Source: Anaerolinea sp. (GTDB lineage Bacteria; Chloroflexota; Anaerolineae; Anaerolineales; Villigracilaceae). From it: a DNA stretch of 64,000 bases. The DNA lies in the NCBI GenBank assembly GCA_020047815.1, contig JAIFNG010000065.1, forward strand, positions 1 through 64,000, read 5' to 3'. Both the position numbers and the translations under genes were made by a program. A model generated the notes under the pieces. It had not been told where the DNA came from and did not search any database. It was given only the letters and a program-made list of their open reading frames with translations. Below are positions 17,611 to 26,324 of the stretch, piece by piece (positions within the stretch are counted from its first letter, which is position 1; each line of letters opens with the position of its first letter).

Positions 17611-18942
17611 TCACGCAACAGGAAATACGTCCGAGAGTTTTTTGGGGAACAGGATCCCCAACAGGCGGTACGCCTCATTGCTGGACCAAAAGCAATCGGC
17701 AAAGGCATAATGCAGTTCGTCAAAGCTGCGGTAGCCAAACACCATTTGCAAAAAGGTCAAACCGGGGAAGGAGGCACTTTCCTGGTCTTCAAGTTTGGGC
17801 TTCCAGGATTCAACCCTTTGCAACTGCCCTTTCTCAAACACCATTTGCAAGCCATTTCGATAAAAACTTAGTCTTAGCGTACCACTGTACCCAACCGCAA
17901 TTGATTCGGCAAGCCGCTTTTCGAGCACAGGCCGGATATGGCCAATAAAGGCAGGCAGGTCGGGCACACGGATGTACCAGGCATACGGCTTACGCTCATC
18001 CGGCAGAGAGGAGGTCAGTGCTTCATACACGGGATGATGCAGGCCAAGCATAAAGCCGAACATGCGACATTCCTTGCCATCACGTTTAGCATATTCCTGG
18101 CCGCGCTGCCACAGGTAACGCGCCACACCTGGCGTGACTTCCAACCACGAAACGCCCTGTCGAAGTTCATAGCCAATGGCAGATACGCCCGACATTCCCA
18201 AATAAGTGGCGTGTTGAAAATATCCCACTGGTTTGCCCTGGGCATCTTCGATGATCATGATTTGATTGCAGTTGGCATTGTTTTCACTTTGCCCATCCAA
18301 TTCATATTTCCAGATCTCTGGTGTGCGTTGGCAGACCACTTCGTAGCGTGTAGACGCTTTCTCATAGACCTGGGCAATGAAGGGCAGGTCTGCTTCTACC
18401 GCGCAGCGGATGGGGTACTGCTCCGACTCACCTTCCTTCAACTTTGTTACATTATCTTCATAGCCGAAGCGTCGTCCGCCCAGATCCATCGTCATTTCGT
18501 AACCAAACAAACGATAGTAAAACGGGATGCCTGTGATGGCTTGAACCAGATCACCGCGCTCAGCACTCCATTTGTGGATTTCCTCAAATTGCACACGGAC
18601 CAAACCGCGATTACGATATTCAGGCAGGGTACCAACCAACTCAGGTCGTCCCACGCCAAAGGGAATCCCTTCATATGTCCACGTTTGTGGAATCATGGTA
18701 AGGGCTGACACAATTCGCCCGGTGGCGGTTTCAGCGATCACGGTGAAATCATCTGCATGGAAGGTTGGATGTGGTCTGGCAAGCAGATCACGGGTCCAGG
18801 CGGTTATACGCATATCTGGCTTGTCAGGGCCATCGTCGCTGTGAATACGCCCACAAAAATCTGCCAGGGGCTCAGCATCTGCCGGGGTCGAACGGCGAAG
18901 GATCAATCCATCGCCAAGGTCGTGAAATATATTATCTGTCAT
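17611..18942 (-). CDS. Eis-like GNAT N-acetyltransferase with SCP2-type C-terminal domain
   Basis: About 443 residues. An N-terminal GNAT domain (LRRSTPADAEPLADF, acetyl-CoA loop around VGTLPEYRNRGLVRVQFEE) is followed by a second GNAT-like domain and a C-terminal sterol-carrier-like domain (GTLRLSFYRNGLQMVFEKGQLQRVE). This three-part plan is that of the Eis family, which acetylates amines including lysines and aminoglycosides. The natural substrate here is unknown. The track's GTG at 18954 is possible, but the ATG at 18942 has GGTGAG just before it. No operon partner is evident. Confidence 0.75.
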   Translation of the reverse strand: MTDNIFHDLGDGLILRRSTPADAEPLADFCGRIHSDDGPDKPDMRITAWTRDLLARPHPTFHADDFTVIAETATGRIVSALTMIPQTWTYEGIPFGVGRPELVGTLPEYRNRGLVRVQFEEIHKWSAERGDLVQAITGIPFYYRLFGYEMTMDLGGRRFGYEDNVTKLKEGESEQYPIRCAVEADLPFIAQVYEKASTRYEVVCQRTPEIWKYELDGQSENNANCNQIMIIEDAQGKPVGYFQHATYLGMSGVSAIGYELRQGVSWLEVTPGVARYLWQRGQEYAKRDGKECRMFGFMLGLHHPVYEALTSSLPDERKPYAWYIRVPDLPAFIGHIRPVLEKRLAESIAVGYSGTLRLSFYRNGLQMVFEKGQLQRVESWKPKLEDQESASFPGLTFLQMVFGYRSFDELHYAFADCFWSSNEAYRLLGILFPKKLSDVFPVA

Positions 18943-18969
18943 GGGGCTCACCACTTCACTATTAAACGA

Positions 18970-19025
18970 TCATCCCGCAGTTTTTGAATGAAGTCCAAAA
19001 GGGCTTTACTCAACCTGCGGGATGA
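18970..19025. repeat. Inverted repeat with TCATCCCGCAG arms (repeat family B)
   Basis: TCATCCCGCAG (18970-18980) and CTGCGGGATGA (19015-19025) are perfect complements separated by 34 bases. A close relative with the same inner arms and a 33-base loop is found at 38341-38393. It lies upstream of the Eis-like gene and about 20 bases beyond the 3' end of the HAD gene. Confidence 0.65.
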
Positions 19026-19044
19026 CTAATGAATAATGCAGATC

Positions 19045-19650
19045 TTAATTGGACTTCAACACTCGATTTAAGCGGTCCAGGGACTTTTCGGGGTCATTAA
19101 ATAAAACACCTGTCATACCGACTTTTTGGCAGGCTAAAATATTTTCAGGCATATCATCCACAAAGACTGCTTCATCCGCGCCAACATTAGCCTTTTCCAG
19201 CGCAAGTTCATAGATCTTTGCTGACGGCTTGACCGTACGGACTTCCGCCGAGATGATGACTGTATCGAACAGATCGAGCAGTCTCTCTTTGGCAAGGATA
19301 TCACGCAGCCCGCTCCACGCATTGGAGATCAACCCCATATGGAAACTACCGCGCAGAGAGCGAATATAGTCGACGAGGTGGCGATCTACAATATCTCCGC
19401 CAAAAAACTGTTCGCGGAAAGATTTGGACTCAGAGAGAGGTTGTTTGAAGCGCTTCAATACTTCTGTCCAATGCTCTTCTTCAGAGATCTCACCAAGGGA
19501 GGCGCGCCGCGCCGAGGCACTGGCAAAGACAGCCTTATCGATTTCATCGTAGTCCATATTGAAACGTTCAGCCAGTTTCTGACGCGGCGCCTGGTATTCT
19601 GTCCGCATGATGACACCGCCAAAATCAAAAAAAACTGCACGGATTGACAT
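19045..19650 (-). CDS. HAD-superfamily hydrolase
   Basis: 201 residues. Motif I is FFDFGGVIM (the second aspartate of the usual DxD is replaced by G, as in the epoxide hydrolase-like/YihX subgroup), with motif II in LISNA, a lysine in VRTVKPSAKIYELAL and motif IV in AVFVDDMPENILACQKVGM. It probably acts on small phosphoesters in the cytoplasm, substrate unknown. The ATG follows the preceding gene's stop by twelve bases without a clear Shine-Dalgarno sequence, so translation may be coupled to the zinc-ribbon gene. Confidence 0.85.
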   Translation of the reverse strand: MSIRAVFFDFGGVIMRTEYQAPRQKLAERFNMDYDEIDKAVFASASARRASLGEISEEEHWTEVLKRFKQPLSESKSFREQFFGGDIVDRHLVDYIRSLRGSFHMGLISNAWSGLRDILAKERLLDLFDTVIISAEVRTVKPSAKIYELALEKANVGADEAVFVDDMPENILACQKVGMTGVLFNDPEKSLDRLNRVLKSN

Positions 19651-19662
19651 GATACAGTGCGC

Positions 19663-20082
19663 CTACTTTTTCTTTGTCTTGGATTCAGAAACTGTGGTCG
19701 TAGGCTTCTTAACCGCGTTTTTTTTATCGGCTGGCGTCTTGGCTTCTGCCGGTTTTTTCTCTTTCGAAGGTGTTTTAGCGGTTGTTTTCTTAACCGCCAC
19801 CTTTTTGACTTTTGACAGGGGTTCGGTCTTGGTCAGTACAGAGGCAGGCACTTCCTCTTTAAGGGCTGGCGGAGGAGCAGAAGCCAATTGCTTGGCGGCG
19901 TCCTGCCAATTGGGGAAAAATAGCTCCATCCGCTGGCGTGAAATGGAATTAGCGCGGCGGCAGCGCGGACAATGCGCGTCATAGTGACTTTGGTGTCTCT
20001 CGTTCATCGTAACGATGGCGCTCAACATTTCAGCGCGGGCGAGTGTGAACGGGGTCTGGCAATAGATGCAACGCAGGTTCAT
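19663..20082 (-). CDS. Zinc-ribbon protein with lysine/alanine-rich tail
   Basis: About 139 residues from the ATG at 20082 (AAAGGA upstream). It starts MNLRCIYCQTPFTL and continues with AHCPRCRRANSI, giving two CxxC pairs about 36 residues apart, a zinc-ribbon pattern. The second half is Lys/Ala/Pro/Thr-rich and very basic (KKVAVKKTTAKTPSKEKKP), like histone H1-type tails found on some bacterial proteins. This could bind nucleic acid. The next gene, a HAD hydrolase, begins twelve bases after its stop. No named family is recognised. Confidence 0.65.
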   Translation of the reverse strand: MNLRCIYCQTPFTLARAEMLSAIVTMNERHQSHYDAHCPRCRRANSISRQRMELFFPNWQDAAKQLASAPPPALKEEVPASVLTKTEPLSKVKKVAVKKTTAKTPSKEKKPAEAKTPADKKNAVKKPTTTVSESKTKKK

Positions 20083-20495
20083 AAGAATATCCTTTCCTAT
20101 CTGACGAGTATGGTTTGATTCTACACTGATTTGCCTTGCCCGCCGAACCAATTTTTGGCTTTGGATTCTGCATGTAGAATTTGAAGATTTTCAGTTTTTG
20201 AGCCAATTCAATCTCTGCCCATGGCAGTTTCTCTCGCAAGATACGAGCTCACCCGCGCGGTATAGGTTTCGCAGTGAACCGCGAAACCTGCAGTTTTAGC
20301 CCACTCTTTTTGCCACCCAGAGCCCGCATAGAATAAAATGAACTTTACATGTCATTTTCCAAAAGTCTTGGAGTGTTTTGCGGCTGGTCACAAGGACCCC
20401 CATTCGCTCCCTTGCAGGGACTTTATGGCAGGCAGCAAGAGAATAAACACAATTTTGAACCCACAGTGGGGGAGAACTTCCGAACTCCAATTATC
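20083..20495. other. Intergenic stretch with one hairpin, no convincing gene
   Basis: The open frames here (60-114 codons, both strands) lack ribosome sites and protein-like composition. The one structure is AGGTTTCGC/GCGAAACCT (20264-20289, 9-bp stem, 8-base loop), followed by a short T-run on the plus strand. It lies 200 bases beyond the 3' end of the histidine kinase gene. Confidence 0.5.
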
Positions 20496-23400
20496 TTATT
20501 TTGCCAGTGGCAATCGAATGATAAAAGTGCTGCCAGGAAGTTTAACTTCGTCATGTCCGCTGCTTTCCACCCAAATATTTCCCTGCAGGGCTTTTACAAT
20601 GCCAGAGGCAATAGCCAGTCCCAGCCCGGCACCTCCACCCTTGTAATTGGTGCGGCTGGAGGAATGCAGCTCCACTGTCCCCAATTGGAATAATTTCTCA
20701 AAGATGACCTTGTGATGTTCGGAGTCAATGCCAATGCCGGTATCCTTTATCCGCACCTCGGCACACCTGCCCAAGTGTATATCCTCCACAATCTGGGTGG
20801 AAACTTGGATCGAGCCTCCATCTGGTGTGAATTTAATGGCATTGACGATAACATGATCAAGCGCTTTTTTGAGTAATTCAGAGTCAACCCAAAGAGGGGG
20901 AATATCCTTGATTGCTTCGTCCAGGCCCATACTCAGATTTCGAGCCGCGAGGTCCTTTACATAATCCTTGTGAATCAAATGCAGGATCAAGCTCAGACTA
21001 ACCGGTTCCAAATGCGGGTTTGTGATTTGATTATCGATCCGCGCCACATCCAGCATGCTGTTCACAATTTGATGCAAGCGGTTCGATCCATGCAAAACAC
21101 CTTCAACGGCCTGGGATAACATTTTATTATCCTGAATGGATGCATCAGCCTGCAATATACCAAGGTAGCCTTTGATCACTGTGAGCGGCGTGCGCAATTC
21201 ATGCGCAGCGACCTGTATGAACGCAGATTTATTCTTGTCATATTTCGAGAGTGTGTTGTAGGCGATGTTCAACTCCTTCACACGCTGGTCAACAATGCGT
21301 TCCATCATTTGGTTGATACCTGTCACTTCATCATACAGGCGTGCATTTTCCAATGCAACGATTGCCTGTATTGCAAATGTGGTTGCCATCAAGCCATCGT
21401 CTTCACTAAAACTGCTTTGTGAACGACTTAATGCCAGTAAACCGATTACTTTATCCTTTGAATATAACGGCACACCGATCCATGAACGATCAAGTGGCAG
21501 CCAACCAGGCTGGGACCAATCCTTCACAGAGTTCACGTCACTAATAAGCAAGGTTTCCCCTTTGCGTGCAATCAGATCATAAAAATCCCTGTCTCCAACC
21601 CGCAGATAAAAACCGGAAACATTTATCCCGTCCGGCAACCCCTGGTGCGAACGGATGGCAGGGATGCCATTAAAATCTGCCATAAATAAAATCCCACGAT
21701 CATAAGGCAGGACCAGCCCCAATTGTTCCAGAATCTGCTCTGGAAGTTTGTCTGCCGTGGTTAATGAAGATAATTGGCGCGATGAGCGCGCTAGTGCCTC
21801 GGCTCCGCGGCGCCGGACTTGCTCGGACTCAAATAGTTTTGCATTCTGCGCTGCAGTTTTTTCAGCCACATCACGAGCACGGGCAAGTTCCACCGCCCGT
21901 TCACGCGCCTCATTCAACAACCGCTCCACTTCCTTTTGCGCCTGTTCACGTTGCTGCACAAGCATGGTTCGCAGAAGCGCACTGGAGAGCATGTTTTTCA
22001 AGCGGACATATACATCCCAGTCGGTGGGACCTATCTCTGTCCACATAAAACCAAAGCGGTTGGTTGCCAGCGCGAGCGGCATGACAATGGCTGTATACCG
22101 GCGATCCTCGGGGGTTTTTCCCCGCGGAACCAAACGCCCCGTAGCAATTGCGGATTTTTCCTCCGGGATCTGGAATTTATTCTGGTCGTATTGCAGAAGC
22201 AGGCGGTAATTTTCCGGCGGCGGGGAGGAAATCGAATTTGGAGAACCAGCATCGCTGTAGTACATGACAAACCAGCGTTTCAAACCAAGTAATGGAAAAT
22301 GGGTCGAAATTGCCTCTCCAATATCCTCCAAAGTCATGGCGGGCGCCATGGAGAAACCAAAACCACCTAATGCCTCCTCTTGTTGTTCAAATTGCAAACG
22401 ACGAAATGCTTGTGCACGTTGTGATAATTCCCCCACCAGCATACGTGCCTGTTGAAAGAGATTTTCCGCATGGAGCATGGCCGTATTGCTGGTGATACCG
22501 CCAAGTGCATAAGTCCTGAATGTTGAAATGACATTATGCCAGGTGGTGGGATCATGTCCCTGGCGCTGCAAGATCTCAACTGTGGATTGCAGCATTTTCA
22601 GAAAAGCTTCGCTATTATTTGATTCTCGCAGACTTGCAAGAAATACATCCCAGGTGCGTCCAAACACATCGCGATATTGAAACTGGGTGGGGTCATTATC
22701 CGAGATGCCCGCCGACTCAAGCAGTGCGCGAATGGCTGCATCACGTTTATTCTCAAGCCGGCCAGTACGCGCCACCTCGTTCGGCAGCACCACGGCTCTT
22801 TTCACACTTTCGGGCAGACAACCACAGGACCAGCGCACCACCATCTTGGCAGGCATGATACTGGTCTTATTCACATGTTCACCATTCATGCGCCTGACCA
22901 ATGCGCCCACGGCCAGTTTGCCAGCCTCGGTAAAGGATTGATGCACCGTGGTTAATGGGACACCCATGGACTGGGATTCGCTCACATCGTCAAAGCCAGT
23001 CACAGCAACGCTGTCCGGCACCTGAATACCACGCTGCTGCAAAACCTCTATTGCGCCAAATGCCATGCGGTCATTCGATGCTGCAATGGCTTGAATCCGA
23101 AGACCGCGTTCATCAAGCAGGGTCCGCACCGCGGCACGTCCACTCTCTGAAGAGTAATTTCCCTCCACGACAATGCGTTCATCAAAAGGAATATCATGCA
23201 ACTCCAATTCCCGCTTGTACGCCTCAAAACGCTGGTCTGCTTCCAACTGCCCACGCGGACCACAAATGAATGCAATACGTTTATAACGGTGAACCTCGAT
23301 CAAATGGCGGATGACAGCGCACATTCCGCCTTCATTATCTGCAATAAATGAATTTACGCCTTCAGCCTGTATTGCAATACTTGCAATTGGCGTAGGCGCA

Positions 23401-23702
23401 AATTTACGACAAAAATTTTTTATATCAACCGCAGATGGTCCATGCCCAATATCAGCGGCAAGTAATATTCCATCGAACTGTCCTGGCTTGATCAGGTCGT
23501 ACAAGCCATAAGAACGCCCCTCACGCTGTGGAGCAGCAAATGCCACCGGTTTTCCCCCAACAAAGTAAACCAGATTCAGGTCATGGGCGTGGGCGGCATC
23601 CAATACGCCTGACATGAACTCAGCGCCCCAGGCCCGGCTTAACTGTGCGCCGAGGACGGCAATTGTTTTTCGTTTGCTTTCAATTTTTACTGGCTCAGTC
23701 AT
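20496..23702 (-). CDS. Hybrid sensor: LacI-type ligand domain, GAF and histidine kinase
   Basis: 1068 residues. Residues 12-290 form a LacI/GalR-type periplasmic-binding fold (VTGFDDVSESQSMGVPLTTVHQSF) without the helix-turn-helix and without a signal or membrane helix, so the ligand is sensed in the cytoplasm. Residues 300-620 hold an unassigned helical region and a coiled coil rich in Arg/Glu/Ala. A GAF domain lies about 650-795. The kinase core has His834 in AAHELRTPLTV, the N-box DHVIVNAIKF (Asn954), DTGIGID (987-993) and GGAGLGLAI. It would phosphorylate a response regulator, but none is adjacent. The ATG lies 14 bases after a TATAAT and overlaps an 18-bp palindrome, with no Shine-Dalgarno sequence. 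Confidence 0.88.
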   Translation of the reverse strand: MTEPVKIESKRKTIAVLGAQLSRAWGAEFMSGVLDAAHAHDLNLVYFVGGKPVAFAAPQREGRSYGLYDLIKPGQFDGILLAADIGHGPSAVDIKNFCRKFAPTPIASIAIQAEGVNSFIADNEGGMCAVIRHLIEVHRYKRIAFICGPRGQLEADQRFEAYKRELELHDIPFDERIVVEGNYSSESGRAAVRTLLDERGLRIQAIAASNDRMAFGAIEVLQQRGIQVPDSVAVTGFDDVSESQSMGVPLTTVHQSFTEAGKLAVGALVRRMNGEHVNKTSIMPAKMVVRWSCGCLPESVKRAVVLPNEVARTGRLENKRDAAIRALLESAGISDNDPTQFQYRDVFGRTWDVFLASLRESNNSEAFLKMLQSTVEILQRQGHDPTTWHNVISTFRTYALGGITSNTAMLHAENLFQQARMLVGELSQRAQAFRRLQFEQQEEALGGFGFSMAPAMTLEDIGEAISTHFPLLGLKRWFVMYYSDAGSPNSISSPPPENYRLLLQYDQNKFQIPEEKSAIATGRLVPRGKTPEDRRYTAIVMPLALATNRFGFMWTEIGPTDWDVYVRLKNMLSSALLRTMLVQQREQAQKEVERLLNEARERAVELARARDVAEKTAAQNAKLFESEQVRRRGAEALARSSRQLSSLTTADKLPEQILEQLGLVLPYDRGILFMADFNGIPAIRSHQGLPDGINVSGFYLRVGDRDFYDLIARKGETLLISDVNSVKDWSQPGWLPLDRSWIGVPLYSKDKVIGLLALSRSQSSFSEDDGLMATTFAIQAIVALENARLYDEVTGINQMMERIVDQRVKELNIAYNTLSKYDKNKSAFIQVAAHELRTPLTVIKGYLGILQADASIQDNKMLSQAVEGVLHGSNRLHQIVNSMLDVARIDNQITNPHLEPVSLSLILHLIHKDYVKDLAARNLSMGLDEAIKDIPPLWVDSELLKKALDHVIVNAIKFTPDGGSIQVSTQIVEDIHLGRCAEVRIKDTGIGIDSEHHKVIFEKLFQLGTVELHSSSRTNYKGGGAGLGLAIASGIVKALQGNIWVESSGHDEVKLPGSTFIIRLPLAK

Positions 23703-23718
23703 TTTAGAATGCTAAAAT
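23701..23718. promoter_or_regulatory. Perfect palindrome at the histidine kinase start
   Basis: ATTTTAG-AATG-CTAAAAT, an 18-bp perfect dyad, spans the kinase start codon and the predicted transcription start; TATAAT lies at 23722-23717 on the minus strand. The position suits a repressor site. The binding protein is unknown. Confidence 0.45.
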
Positions 23719-23800
23719 TATACGTCAGGAAATTAAATCAGAATTACCAATTTCGCGGTAAAACAAGGTTACCGTTAAATACACGGACCGCAATCATAAA

Positions 23801-24124
23801 CTACAGGCGTATCATGGTTAAGAGCATTTTAAATTTTTGGGTTGCTTTTAGCGCATGCGGCTCGTTGGCAGGCATAATGACAGCCTCTCCGGCTTGCAGG
23901 TCGAAAGGTCTACCTGAGATACTAACTTGCGCCTGCCCCTCCAATATATGCACTAGCGCATCAAAAGGCGCAGTGTGTTCACTTAAGCCCTGGGCCTGGT
24001 CGAAGGCAAAGAGCGTTATGTTCCCCCCCTCGGTTTTGATGATCTGACGACTGACGACGGCGGCATCCTGATAGGCGATCAATTCTGCAAACTTTAGAAT
24101 TTCTGAATTTGGGGCTGTGGTCAT
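23801..24124 (-). CDS. Cupin-domain protein
   Basis: 107 residues forming a single small beta-barrel. The first cupin motif is degenerate (LSEHTAPFDALVHILEG, with histidine, an acidic residue later and another histidine) and the second is MPANEPHAL. Metal binding through these histidines is likely. Small cupins of this sort often act as sensors, isomerases or dioxygenases; none can be chosen. AGGAGA precedes the ATG at 24124. It stands between the metallopeptidase and the sensor kinase on the same strand with short gaps. Confidence 0.85.
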   Translation of the reverse strand: MTTAPNSEILKFAELIAYQDAAVVSRQIIKTEGGNITLFAFDQAQGLSEHTAPFDALVHILEGQAQVSISGRPFDLQAGEAVIMPANEPHALKATQKFKMLLTMIRL

Positions 24125-24146
24125 GGTATCTCCTAAAAATATTAAA

Positions 24147-26174
24147 TCATTTTATCTCGAGTTGATATGCGGCATTTTCACGGGTGTAACGTGTCGTACC
24201 GGATACGATCAAGGTGGCATTCTCGCCATCCTGTAAGAAAAGCGGAATCTCAACATATTGGGAGGCATCAGTCTCGATCATTTGCACGGTTGTGCCGTTC
24301 GAGCCTTTCTTGATAAGTGCCAGACTGAAGGTCTGCGGAAGGATATTTTGAACACGCGTGAAACCCAATGCCTGCCAGCCTCCATCGTCAGCTTCAAAAT
24401 CGGCGGCGTAGTTAATCGCGTCCACTGATACATCTTCCAACAAAAAGCCCTCGCCGAGTACCGCGGCATCGGTTACATACTCAAAGCGGACTTGAATCTT
24501 TTTGCCTGCGTACTGTGAAAGGTCAATATCTTCCTGTATCCAGTCATTCGTGGCACCATTGTAGCCCCAGCCGTACGAATTGCCGGACGGGTTTTCACCT
24601 GTTCCCGATGGGGTGGTGATGATCTGCCAGGATTCCCCATCCTCAGACACTTCAAAATAAAGATAATCATAATCCTCTTCGAGGTCATACCAGGCCCGGA
24701 ATGACATGTTGATCTGCCCGCTGACATCAGTGAAATCAAATTCGCGGGTCAGGGTCATATCTGATTCGTTACCCTGGTTGGTAACAAAGGCATATGAACC
24801 TGAATATGGGTCTGAGGGCAGCAGCTGCACGGCAGTGGAACCGGTAAAGATAAGGGTGTGCTCGCCGGCGCAAGAGATATTAATATAGTCAACTCCATAT
24901 TGATGGACGTCACGCAGCACAGGCGATTGCGGACAAGCAGATATGGTCTCGGTATCAGCGGTCTGCGGAGCACTGGGATAATTATGATAGGTGTAGCGCC
25001 CGTCACTCACGCTTTCGTCCTGCAGGTACATGGCAGCTGCCCAATCCATGAACACATCATCGGCTGTGATCAATTCCCCTGTTTGAGTATCAATGGCATT
25101 AAGAGATGCAAGTGTATCATCCACGCTGGCAAGATCGTTTTCAGGATTGGCAGTCAGGGCCTTGGTGGCATCCTCGCCAAATCGGTCGAGAAAGTAGGCA
25201 AGATACAGAAAACTCTGCCCATAGTGTGCGCTAAAGTCGGGAGAGTCATGGGTGGCCCAGTCATTCAATTGCAGGTCAGGCGATTGGACGTAATACCAAT
25301 CCGCGCCGCCAACATCGTAACCGTTCAAAAATGCACCCAACTCGGCAAAACCTTCATTGAGCCAGGATACATCGTTACGGTCTGTGGGCCACTGTATCAT
25401 ATGGACGAATTCATGCGCGAGTGTACTGTAGGCATAATCATCATCAAGAGGCTGGGAACTGGTTAGCACAAAAGCCTCATGACCATTTGAATATTGGCGT
25501 ACCAGCGGATTATATTCATCCGATGAAGAGAAATACCCCCCGATGTTATTACCCAGCCCGCCCGCGTAGATGACATAAATATGCGGGTCGCCATCCACAC
25601 CTGGTGTCCACTCACTGCCGAAGAATTCACGGTCTGTGGGGATGATCTTCTGGTCGAAGGCATCCATCAGGGCTTTTACTTCCCCCTGATCCACCTGTAC
25701 ACCTTCCTCCGCCCAAAAATAAGTCAGAGGCGTGACGTACAGCAGCTTGGCATTGATTTGAAAATGCTGGTTTGTATCCCCGTCGAGCAGCCAGAACTTC
25801 TGTAGGGTGCCCACCGTTAAAGGCGCGGCAGGCGCAGACAGGGTGGGGGAAATATTGCATTTCCCCTGCAAACGGCAAGCCAGTTCGTACACATCATTTT
25901 CTGGCACAACAGACCGGGATAATGCTTCCATGGTTTCACTCGAAATCGAGTCCTCGACCGGGCGGAACATTTCCGGCGGGGGGGCGGGCACAATAGGTTC
26001 ATCAGGGAAAAAGGGATCACTGCCCGTGATGGGTGTCTCGATTTGGGTAAATGCATAATAGGCGTATCCCGCCATGCCTGCGGCCAGCAGGCAGATACAA
26101 CACAACAAAACCGCAATGCCAATAATAATGGCGGAAACCCCAGTCTTGTTTTTTGTTTTGTTATTTTCGTTCAA
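24147..26174 (-). CDS. Membrane-anchored zinc metallopeptidase, immune-inhibitor-A-like
   Basis: 675 residues. One N-terminal membrane helix (residues 13-42) anchors an extracellular enzyme. The zinc site is HEFVH at residues 254-258, with the third ligand probably the glutamate in WLNEGFAELG, a gluzincin arrangement. The C-terminal half has beta-sandwich sections resembling the immune-inhibitor A/M6 accessory region (SFRAWYDLEEDYDYLYFEVSEDGESWQII). It probably degrades external protein. The start is TTG: GGAGG lies six bases before it, and the nearby ATG stops after two codons. It lies just downstream of the cupin gene. Confidence 0.8.
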   Translation of the reverse strand: MNENNKTKNKTGVSAIIIGIAVLLCCICLLAAGMAGYAYYAFTQIETPITGSDPFFPDEPIVPAPPPEMFRPVEDSISSETMEALSRSVVPENDVYELACRLQGKCNISPTLSAPAAPLTVGTLQKFWLLDGDTNQHFQINAKLLYVTPLTYFWAEEGVQVDQGEVKALMDAFDQKIIPTDREFFGSEWTPGVDGDPHIYVIYAGGLGNNIGGYFSSSDEYNPLVRQYSNGHEAFVLTSSQPLDDDYAYSTLAHEFVHMIQWPTDRNDVSWLNEGFAELGAFLNGYDVGGADWYYVQSPDLQLNDWATHDSPDFSAHYGQSFLYLAYFLDRFGEDATKALTANPENDLASVDDTLASLNAIDTQTGELITADDVFMDWAAAMYLQDESVSDGRYTYHNYPSAPQTADTETISACPQSPVLRDVHQYGVDYINISCAGEHTLIFTGSTAVQLLPSDPYSGSYAFVTNQGNESDMTLTREFDFTDVSGQINMSFRAWYDLEEDYDYLYFEVSEDGESWQIITTPSGTGENPSGNSYGWGYNGATNDWIQEDIDLSQYAGKKIQVRFEYVTDAAVLGEGFLLEDVSVDAINYAADFEADDGGWQALGFTRVQNILPQTFSLALIKKGSNGTTVQMIETDASQYVEIPLFLQDGENATLIVSGTTRYTRENAAYQLEIK

Positions 26175-26263
26175 GCCATCCTCCGTCGCTAAAGGTACCC
26201 TATCATACTTCGTGCATGTGAAAGTGAGATTAAGAAATGCCAGGAAAGTTATGGAGGATAAAA

Positions 26264-26300
26264 AAAGCGAAGGCGGCTTTCACCATCCTTCGCCTTACAT
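26264..26300 (-). terminator. Terminator of the metallopeptidase-clpC interval
   Basis: Read on the minus strand, AAGGCGAAGG ... CCTTCGCTTT forms a 10-bp stem (one wobble pair) followed by a T-run, 28 bases after the clpC stop. Confidence 0.65.
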
Positions 26301-26324
26301 ATCACCACCTTAATTTCCACCCAC

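Noticed and set aside
20296-20693. Frames of 64-114 codons in the gap beside the sensor kinase
   Set aside because: No ribosome sites, no recognisable motifs, and partly overlapping the kinase 3' end.
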